DNA of 5,377 nt from an uncultured Cloacibacillus sp. (GTDB lineage Bacteria; Synergistota; Synergistia; Synergistales; Synergistaceae), in contig UQVV01000145.1 of assembly GCA_900544635.1 (NCBI GenBank), positions 1 to 5,377 of the forward strand, read 5' to 3'. Both the position numbers and the translations under genes were made by a program. The stretch's first letter is position 1. Every line of letters begins with the position of its first letter. Below the pieces are notes generated by a model, which had not been told where the DNA came from, searched no databases, and was given only the letters and a program-made list of their open reading frames with translations. Shown piece by piece: positions 1-4,095 of this stretch.

Positions 1-736
1 GCTGACGAAGTGCAATATAAGCTGCCACTCTATCTATATCGTGTTCTTTAAGACTATATGTGTCAATCTTGACAAGCACATCCCCTGCTTTAATTCCAGC
101 AAAATCAGACAGACTATAGGGAATAACCTCTAAAATAGAGAAACCGCCATCTTCTGTTTTGTCATTTGATATAACTATACCAAGGTATTGACTTATCGAT
201 TGAGTAAGTTCTTCCGCTTCAGTTTGCTGTGATTGCTGAGGTTCAGAATATGGGCCGTATGCAACCTTGCGTATGTTCCACTCAGGGACTTCTATGATAA
301 CACGACATTCTTTTATATCTGTTTTATACGCATAGTTGACATTTACAATTAAACCGTCAAGATTTTCCTGATAGATTATTTCTATAATGTTTTCATACTC
401 TCTTACATCTAAATTGACACCATGTCTAAAGACTGCATTTTTAATATCGTCAATAGTACCGTTTATGCCGTAAATACTAGTTGAATATATTAATGACTCT
501 AAATCGCGGTTTGCCCTAGCTTGTGTAGCTTCTTCAGCTTCCTTTTTAGTTTCTTGCAAAGCTTTCTCAGCCGCTTTTTGGTTTGCATCGTTAATGAGTT
601 CATCTATCATGTTGCCAATTGATTCTCCCATTTGCATATAAGGGTCTGGGCTTACATATATAGTGGAATAAGCTTCTACTTTGGAGATAGACATAAAGGT
701 AATAATTAAAGATAAGATGACACAGATTTTTCTCAT
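1..736 (-). CDS. Secreted PDZ-domain protein, 3' end missing
   Basis: Reading the minus strand from the ATG at 736-734 gives 245 codons open to the window edge, so the C-terminus is missing. Residues 1-22 look like a Sec signal peptide: MRK, a hydrophobic core to about residue 17, and a plausible signal peptidase I site after VEA. Residues about 48-80 are rich in Ala, Glu and Lys and look helical, possibly coiled-coil. A Gln/Glu-rich linker (about 165-178) leads into a PDZ fold from about 185, recognisable by YLGIVIS, the hydrophobic VIPYS stretch, then FAGIKAGDVLVKID (about 212-225). PDZ domains bind C-terminal or extended peptides; the rest of the protein matches no family I recognise. The start is supported by AAGGAG at 752-747. 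There is no visible protease domain, although one could follow the PDZ domain off the edge. The gene is far more AT-rich than everything to its right, suggesting separate ancestry. PDZ call fairly sure; function unknown. Confidence 0.85.
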   Translation of the reverse strand, partial: MRKICVILSLIITFMSISKVEAYSTIYVSPDPYMQMGESIGNMIDELINDANQKAAEKALQETKKEAEEATQARANRDLESLIYSTSIYGINGTIDDIKNAVFRHGVNLDVREYENIIEIIYQENLDGLIVNVNYAYKTDIKECRVIIEVPEWNIRKVAYGPYSEPQQSQQTEAEELTQSISQYLGIVISNDKTEDGGFSILEVIPYSLSDFAGIKAGDVLVKIDTYSLKEHDIDRVAAYIALRQ

Positions 737-760
737 GATATATACGCTCCTTCGTCAAAT

Positions 761-788
761 ATCACAATAGTCTTTGTAGCGTTGTGAT
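761..788 (-). repeat. Inverted repeat in leader of PDZ gene
   Basis: ATCACAA (761-767) and TTGTGAT (782-788) are perfect 7-base inverted repeats around a 14-base centre. They lie just upstream of the AAGGAG ribosome binding site (752-747) of the minus-strand PDZ gene. It could be an operator, or an mRNA hairpin that affects translation initiation. There is no T-run on either strand, so it is not an intrinsic terminator. I could not find a convincing minus-strand -35/-10 pair near it. Confidence 0.45.
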
Positions 789-845
789 TGAGCTTATCGT
801 ATTGTGCGCTACCTTGCAATAGAGCGTCATCATTTTCCTTTTCGC

Positions 846-868
846 CCGCGCGCAAAATTTTCGCGCGG
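846..868. repeat. GC-armed inverted repeat with AT centre
   Basis: CCGCGCG (846-852) and CGCGCGG (862-868) form a perfect 7-base inverted repeat around a centre containing AAAATTTT. It sits just upstream of the -35 box at 885 and almost exactly where the sequence turns from AT-rich to GC-rich. No T-tract follows on either strand, so it is not a standard terminator. It could be a regulator site or a remnant of a junction. Confidence 0.4.
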
Positions 869-884
869 AACATAAATTTGCCCC

Positions 885-913
885 TTGACAGTTAGAGCTG
901 GCTAACTTATTAT
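885..913 (+). promoter_or_regulatory. Sigma-70 promoter of DUF3793-flavodoxin operon
   Basis: There is a perfect -35 box TTGACA (885-890), a 17-base spacer, and a -10 box TATTAT (908-913, one mismatch to TATAAT). Transcription would start around 920, leaving a leader of about 36 bases before the ATG at 956. This is the best promoter in the window by eye. It is overlaid by two copies of GTTAG-N6-CTAAC, so a strong promoter held down by a repressor is the natural reading. Confidence 0.8.
891..906. promoter_or_regulatory. Operator 1, GTTAG-N6-CTAAC
   Basis: GTTAGAGCTGGCTAAC is an inverted repeat filling most of the spacer between the -35 and -10 boxes. Including the neighbouring bases 890 and 907, the dyad is AGTTAG-N6-CTAACT. 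A protein bound here would block RNA polymerase directly. The arm sequence resembles sites of the DtxR/IdeR/MntR kind (TTAG...CTAA cores) more than a Fur box; that assignment is an inference from resemblance and from the flavodoxin cargo. Confidence 0.65.
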
Positions 914-922
914 ATCAGCGTG

Positions 923-938
923 GTTAGCAAAGACTAAC
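923..938. promoter_or_regulatory. Operator 2, GTTAG-N6-CTAAC
   Basis: GTTAGCAAAGACTAAC repeats the arms and the six-base spacing of the first operator, with a different centre. The two sites are 32 bases apart centre to centre, about three helical turns, so two dimers would lie on the same face of the DNA. This copy covers roughly +3 to +18 of the predicted transcript, and so overlaps the transcription start region. Confidence 0.65.
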
Positions 939-955
939 GCAAGGATGAAAAAACG

Positions 956-1552
956 ATGGCGGATAAAACGATGTCGACCGGAAGCTCTGTTGAAAAATTG
1001 CTAGCGCTTCACTGCGCGCCCGCGTTAGCCGGCGTCAAGCCGTCGAACCTCTTCACCCTCCACTTTTCGGAGGGGAAGCCCGAGGCGCGGGAGCTGCGCG
1101 AAGCGGCGGACGGCCTGCGCGCCTGCGGCGTGAGGATGGAAATCCTCTGCGAGTGCGAACGTTACGCGCTCGTCTTCGTCTACCGCGAGGAGCTTCTCGC
1201 GGCGGCGATGGGGCCGGAGGCCGAGGACTTCCTCACCGGTTACGGCTACAGGCGCGGGCTGACGCTCGCGGAGAAAATCGCGCGGCTTCGCTCGAGGCTC
1301 GGCAAATGCGGCGAGTTCCCGCACGAGATCGGAATTTTCCTCGGCTATCCCGTCGAGGACGTGCGCGGCTTCATTGCGAACGAGGGCAGAAACTTCAAGG
1401 CCTGCGGCACGTGGAAGGTCTACGGCGACGGCGAACGCGCGGCGGGGCTTTTCGAGAGCTACAGGAGATGCACGGAATATTTCTGCTCGATGGTGGAGCG
1501 CGGCGCGCGCATAGTCCAGCTTGCGGAGCTCTGCGGCGGCCCCGCGCAATAA
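956..1552 (+). CDS. DUF3793 family protein
   Basis: A 198-residue soluble protein that I recognise as a DUF3793-type protein of anaerobic Bacillota and relatives; no biochemical role is established that I know of. Visible family-like features are an N-terminal HCAPALAGVKPSNLF (19-33), a central hydrophobic strand ALVFVYR (71-77), a FPHEIGIFLGYPVEDV block (121-136), then NFKACGTWKVYGD (146-158) and a C-terminal RCTEYF helix (171-176). It has nine cysteines (20, 57, 65, 67, 118, 150, 172, 177, 193), with C20 next to H19, so a metal or redox role is conceivable but unproven. There is no signal peptide or membrane segment. The start at 956 is chosen because AAGGA (941-945) is ten bases upstream; ATG at 971 is a less well placed alternative. 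It is first in an operon with flavodoxin, a pairing I recall as common for this family, often close to ferrous-iron transport genes. The twin operators upstream imply tight repression. Confidence 0.82.
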   Translation: MADKTMSTGSSVEKLLALHCAPALAGVKPSNLFTLHFSEGKPEARELREAADGLRACGVRMEILCECERYALVFVYREELLAAAMGPEAEDFLTGYGYRRGLTLAEKIARLRSRLGKCGEFPHEIGIFLGYPVEDVRGFIANEGRNFKACGTWKVYGDGERAAGLFESYRRCTEYFCSMVERGARIVQLAELCGGPAQ

Positions 1553-1607
1553 AGGATACTCTGCTCCCGCTGCGGCGGGGATAAAATTCAGGAAAGGCGG
1601 AATATAA

Positions 1608-2036
1608 ATGGATAAGACAGCTGTCATATACTGGAGCGCTACAGGCAACACCGAAGCTATGGCGAACGCGATAGCCGAAGGAATACGCGCGGAGGGCGCG
1701 CACGCGGACCTCTTCTCGGTCGCGGAGTTCGGCTCGCGCAGCACCGCGGACTACGCGAAGCTCGCGCTCGGCTGCCCGTCGATGGGAGCCGAGGTGCTCG
1801 AGGAATGCGAGTTCGAGCCGTTCCTCTGCTCCATAGAGCCCGAGCTCGCGGGCAAGAAGGTCGCCCTCTTCGGCTCTTTCGGCTGGGGCGACGGCGAATG
1901 GATGCGCAACTGGGAAGACCGCATGAAGGGCGACAACTGCGCGCTCTTCGAGCAGGGGCTCATCATCAACCTGACGCCCGACGACGAGGGCAAAAAGCAG
2001 TGCGAAGAGTTCGGAAAGCGCTTCGCCAAATTCTAA
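1608..2036 (+). CDS. Short-chain flavodoxin
   Basis: A 142-residue FMN-binding electron carrier, the usual size for a short-chain flavodoxin. It acts in the cytoplasm as a low-potential one-electron shuttle and commonly substitutes for ferredoxin when iron is limiting. The phosphate-binding loop is WSATGNTE (9-16). The second FMN loop region is LGCPSMGAEVLEE (54-66). The third loop is FGSFGWGDGEWM (88-99), where W93 or a nearby aromatic should stack on the isoalloxazine ring. The C-terminal helix is acidic and basic as expected. The start is supported by AAAGG (1593-1597) ten bases before the ATG. It lies 55 bases after the DUF3793 gene with no terminator or clear promoter between, so the two are probably cotranscribed from the promoter at 885 and share its repression. 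It is followed by a strong terminator. Confidence 0.95.
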   Translation: MDKTAVIYWSATGNTEAMANAIAEGIRAEGAHADLFSVAEFGSRSTADYAKLALGCPSMGAEVLEECEFEPFLCSIEPELAGKKVALFGSFGWGDGEWMRNWEDRMKGDNCALFEQGLIINLTPDDEGKKQCEEFGKRFAKF

Positions 2037-2131
2037 TCACAAACTTGCAGATTACGCCCGGCGCGCAGCCGCGCGGCGAGGCGAAAGCTTAAAACTCCTC
2101 CGATAGAGTTCAACTCCACACCCCACACATC

Positions 2132-2169
2132 CCGGCCCGCGGCCTTCCTCCCGCGGGCCGGATCTTTTT
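2132..2169 (+). terminator. Rho-independent terminator after flavodoxin
   Basis: A perfect 11-base-pair stem, CCGGCCCGCGG (2132-2142) with CCGCGGGCCGG (2151-2161), has an eight-base loop and is followed by ATC and five T residues (2165-2169). It ends the DUF3793-flavodoxin transcript. The converging HxlR gene stops at 2177, but read on the minus strand the hairpin has no T-run after it, so termination in that direction would be weak. Confidence 0.9.
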
Positions 2170-2176
2170 GCGCGGG

Positions 2177-2524
2177 TCATTTCGGCAGACGGTTCTTCTC
2201 CCCCCACTCGCACATGCCGTCGAGTATCGGTATCAGAGATTTTCCGCGCTCGGTCAGGCTGTATTCGACCTTCGGCGGAATCTGCGGATATTCCTCGCGG
2301 TGGACGAGCTTGTCCGCTTCGAGCTCCTTGAGCGTCGCGCTGAGCGTCTTGTACGAAATTGCGCCGATATATTTTTTCATCTCGTTGAAGCGCACGACGC
2401 CGAACTCCATCAGCGTGTAGAGCACCACCATCTTGTATTTGCCGTTTATCAGCGAGAGCGTGTAGCTGAAGCCGGTCTCGCCAAGCGACGCCGCCGCGAT
2501 GCAGCGTTTTCTGTCCTCTGTCAT
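2177..2524 (-). CDS. HxlR-family winged-helix regulator
   Basis: A 115-residue MarR-like DNA-binding protein of the HxlR/YodB/HypR family, which acts as a dimer. The match is strong across its length: YTLSLINGKYKMVVLYTL (21-38, the usual S-L-I-G-K-W-K helix), a recognition helix region ISYKTLSATLKELEADKLV (56-74), wing YPQIPPKVEYSLTERGKSL (79-97), and the C-terminal dimer helix ending CEWGEKN (105-111). Cys8 sits in the N-terminal segment, where YodB and HypR carry their redox- or electrophile-sensing cysteine; the only other cysteine is C105. The start is set by GGAGG (2538-2534) upstream of the ATG at 2524; the longer open frame upstream runs antisense into the next gene and is not part of the protein. 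It is divergent from a flavin reductase, the usual arrangement for such regulators and the oxidoreductases they control. Dyads in the shared gap suggest self-regulation too. Confidence 0.94.
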   Translation of the reverse strand: MTEDRKRCIAAASLGETGFSYTLSLINGKYKMVVLYTLMEFGVVRFNEMKKYIGAISYKTLSATLKELEADKLVHREEYPQIPPKVEYSLTERGKSLIPILDGMCEWGEKNRLPK

Positions 2525-2542
2525 ATACGCTTTCCTCCGGGT

Positions 2543-2569
2543 AAGTATTACACGCGGATGTGCGTACTT
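2543..2569. promoter_or_regulatory. Dyad AAGTA...TACTT in divergent gap
   Basis: AAGTA (2543-2547) and TACTT (2565-2569) are inverted arms separated by 17 bases, lying in the HxlR gene's leader just upstream of its ribosome binding site. The outward arms recall the TACT/AGTA half-sites reported for YodB-type regulators, so an HxlR-family operator is possible. The match is short and could be chance. Confidence 0.3.
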
Positions 2570-2595
2570 GCGCGCGCCCGCGTTTGGTATATATT
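2568..2595 (+). promoter_or_regulatory. Possible promoter for FMN reductase
   Basis: TTGCGC (2568-2573), a 16-base spacer and TATATT (2590-2595) are the most plausible plus-strand pair before the reductase gene. The -35 box is poor. The predicted start near 2602 would fall inside the TTTGTA/TACAAA dyad, consistent with one regulator controlling both divergent promoters. Confidence 0.35.
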
Positions 2596-2622
2596 TGTAG
2601 CGTGGAATTGATACAAAGTCAA
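2594..2622 (-). promoter_or_regulatory. Candidate HxlR-gene promoter with overlapping dyad
   Basis: On the minus strand, TTGACT (2622-2617) and TACAAA (2599-2594) are separated by 17 bases and fit a sigma-70 promoter (five and four of six matches). The same stretch holds an inverted repeat, TTTGTA (2594-2599) and TACAAA (2612-2617), so one operator arm coincides with the -10 box and the other abuts the -35 box. A protein bound to the dyad would shut off this promoter. HxlR autoregulation is the simplest reading, not demonstrated. Confidence 0.5.
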
Positions 2623-2684
2623 CGCCGCGGGGGAAACGCGCAAAGGCGCTGCGCGGCGCGAAACGAACGGGAGGAAGATAAAAC

Positions 2685-3233
2685 ATGGGAAAGAAGATAA
2701 TCGTACTGAACGGAAGCCCGCGTAAGAACGGCAACACCTCGGCGCTGGTAAAGGCGTTCCGCGATGGCGCGGAGAGCGCGGGCCACAGCGTCACGGAATT
2801 TTGGCTCGGCGGCATGAAGATAAACGGCTGCCGCGGCTGCTGCGCGGGCGGCAAAAATCCCGAAAGCCCCTGCGTGCAGAAGGACGACATGGAGCAGATA
2901 TACCCTGCCTACAAAGAAGCCGACGTCGTCGTGCTCGCCTCGCCGCTCTACTACTGGACTATCAGCGGGCAGCTCAAATGCGCCTTCGACAGGCTCTTCG
3001 CCGTCGCGGAGTGCGACCCGAACTATACGAACCCGCGCAAGGAGAGCGCGCTGCTGATGGCTGCCGAGGGGAACGGCTTCGAGGAGACCGTCTACTGGTA
3101 CGACCGCCTGATGGGACACATCGGCTGGAAGGACTGGGGAAAGGTGCTTTGCGGCGGCGTCATGGCCGTCGGCGACATCGAGGGCAAGCCGGAGCTTGAA
3201 GAGGCGCGCAGGCTCGGCGCGTCGATAAAGTAG
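2685..3233 (+). CDS. NAD(P)H-dependent FMN reductase, flavodoxin fold
   Basis: A 182-residue cytoplasmic flavoprotein of the NADPH-dependent FMN reductase / iron-sulfur flavoprotein superfamily, expected to pass electrons from a pyridine nucleotide or ferredoxin via FMN. The N-terminal strand and FMN phosphate loop are IIVLNGSPRKNGNTSAL (5-21). The second FMN region is ASPLYYWTISGQLKCAFDRL (85-104). Between them lies a cysteine cluster, C49, C52, C53 and C63, followed by KDDM. This is CX2CCX9C, so it departs from the CX2CX2CX5C spacing of 4Fe-4S iron-sulfur flavoproteins and may not hold a normal cluster. The true substrate cannot be read from sequence; quinone, nitro-compound or flavin reduction are options. 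GGGAGG (2669-2674) sets the start. It is divergent from the HxlR gene, which is the likely regulator, and a terminator-like hairpin follows 18 bases after its stop. Confidence 0.92.
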   Translation: MGKKIIVLNGSPRKNGNTSALVKAFRDGAESAGHSVTEFWLGGMKINGCRGCCAGGKNPESPCVQKDDMEQIYPAYKEADVVVLASPLYYWTISGQLKCAFDRLFAVAECDPNYTNPRKESALLMAAEGNGFEETVYWYDRLMGHIGWKDWGKVLCGGVMAVGDIEGKPELEEARRLGASIK

Positions 3234-3251
3234 AGTAAAATATAGCTCAGA

Positions 3252-3299
3252 GGGGCGCCGCGCGGAGGAAGCCGAAAGGCGCGCGGCGCTCCGTTTTTT
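3252..3299 (+). terminator. Intrinsic terminator or attenuator between flavoprotein genes
   Basis: GGGGCGCCGCGCG (3252-3264) pairs with CGCGCGGCGCTCC (3280-3292), 13 pairs with one G-U, around a 15-base loop, and is followed by G and six T residues (3294-3299). It ends the reductase transcript. Only two bases separate the T-run from the AAAGGAG ribosome binding site (3302-3308) of the next gene, so no promoter fits after it. The downstream gene must rely on read-through or on a promoter upstream of the hairpin. Confidence 0.87.
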
Positions 3300-3317
3300 A
3301 TAAAGGAGTTGGATATA

Positions 3318-3938
3318 ATGAAGGTTCTTCTCGTAAACGGCAGCCCGCACGAGCGCGGCTGCACATACACGGCGCTGCGCGAGGCGGCGGACGCGATTGA
3401 AAAGCGCGGCATCGAGACGGAAATCCTCTGGCTCGGCAAGGGCGAGATACCGGGCTGCATGGGCTGCGGAGCCTGCGCGAAGCTCGGCAAATGCGTGCGG
3501 AACGACATAGTGAACGAAACGGCGGCGAAGCTCGGCGAGTACGACGCGCTCATAGCCGGTTCGCCAGTCTACTACGCCGCGCCGAACGGCCAGATATGCG
3601 CCTTCCTCGACCGCCTCTTCTACTCCGCCGGCGGGAAGCTCGCGGGCAAGCCCGGCGCGGCGGTAGTCTCATGCCGCAGAGGCGGCGCGACGGCGGCCTT
3701 CGACAGGCTCAACAAATATTTCACGATAAACTGTATGCCAATAGTCTCGTCGAACTACTGGAACCAGATCCACGGCAACACGCCCGAGGAGGCGAAGCAG
3801 GATGCCGAAGGGCTCCAGACGATGCGCCAGCTCGGAGAAAACATGGCATGGCTGCTTCAATGCATCGAAGCCGGACGCAAAGCCGGGGTCGCCGAGCCCG
3901 TGCGCGAGCCGAAGATCGCCACGAATTTCATAAGGTAA
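3318..3938 (+). CDS. Iron-sulfur flavoprotein (Isf-like), flavodoxin fold
   Basis: A 206-residue relative of the preceding reductase. The FMN phosphate loop is VNGSPHERGCTYTAL (6-20) and the second FMN region is AGSPVYYAAPNGQICAFLDRLFYS (80-103). A compact cysteine motif C47-X2-C50-X2-C53-X5-C59 lies between them and matches the CX2CX2CX4-7C motif that binds 4Fe-4S in Isf of methanogens and anaerobic bacteria. Such proteins are dimers that relay electrons between ferredoxin or NAD(P)H and small acceptors, including oxygen or peroxide in studied archaeal cases; the acceptor here is unknown. The tail PKIATNFIR is typical of this subfamily. The ATG at 3318 is preferred because AAAGGAG (3302-3308) is nine bases upstream; an in-frame TTG at 3309 abuts that site and is unlikely to be the start. 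It lies behind a terminator-like hairpin, so its output may be lower than, or regulated separately from, its upstream neighbour. Confidence 0.92.
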   Translation: MKVLLVNGSPHERGCTYTALREAADAIEKRGIETEILWLGKGEIPGCMGCGACAKLGKCVRNDIVNETAAKLGEYDALIAGSPVYYAAPNGQICAFLDRLFYSAGGKLAGKPGAAVVSCRRGGATAAFDRLNKYFTINCMPIVSSNYWNQIHGNTPEEAKQDAEGLQTMRQLGENMAWLLQCIEAGRKAGVAEPVREPKIATNFIR

Positions 3939-3959
3939 AGCAAAGCGGCACAAAATCGC

Positions 3960-3985
3960 AAAGGCGGCCCTCGGGCCGCTTTTTT
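3960..3985 (+). terminator. Rho-independent terminator after Isf-like gene
   Basis: AAAGGCGGCC (3960-3969) pairs with GGCCGCTTTT (3974-3983) around a CTCG loop, and the T-run reaches 3985. It separates the flavoprotein cluster from ftsH. Confidence 0.9.
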
Positions 3986-4028
3986 CATGCCGTTTTTTGC
4001 GTTTTGCAATGTTTTTCGGGTTATTATT

Positions 4029-4055
4029 TTGTTTTTTATCGCGTCATGATAAAAT
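4029..4055 (+). promoter_or_regulatory. Probable ftsH promoter region
   Basis: The 110-base gap before ftsH turns sharply AT-rich with T-runs between about 3991 and 4055, after a terminator, so ftsH should have its own promoter here. TAAAAT (4050-4055) is the best -10 box. Its -35 is poor: TTGTTT at 4029-4034 leaves only 15 bases. Exact boxes are uncertain. Confidence 0.35.
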
Positions 4056-4095
4056 TACGCTGTGTCAGGAAGCAAAACGAAAGGAGCGCCGAAAA

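Noticed and set aside
846..868. Inverted repeat considered as a terminator for the PDZ gene or upstream transcripts
   Set aside because: There is no T-tract on either side, and the PDZ gene is transcribed away from it.
945..1004. Nineteen-codon open frame starting at the ATG at 945, overlapping the DUF3793 start
   Set aside because: Its ATG lies within the ribosome binding site of the larger gene and has no site of its own; the arginine-rich peptide looks incidental.
1025..1744. Long open frame on the minus strand opposite the DUF3793 and flavodoxin genes
   Set aside because: It is antisense to two well-supported genes, low in complexity (Arg/Ala/Leu-rich), has no family resemblance, and is expected from GC-rich codon bias.
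2093..2110. AACTC...GAGTT inverted repeat between flavodoxin and its terminator
   Set aside because: The arms are only five bases long with an eight-base loop and no context; the strong hairpin at 2132-2169 explains termination.
2525..2890. Longer N-terminus for the HxlR regulator in the same frame
   Set aside because: The extension overlaps the divergent reductase gene, family members are about 100-120 residues, and a good GGAGG site precedes the ATG at 2524.
2619..3350. Minus-strand open frame opposite the FMN reductase
   Set aside because: Its composition is Ala/Arg/Val-rich without recognisable motifs, and it runs through a terminator hairpin and a divergent promoter region.
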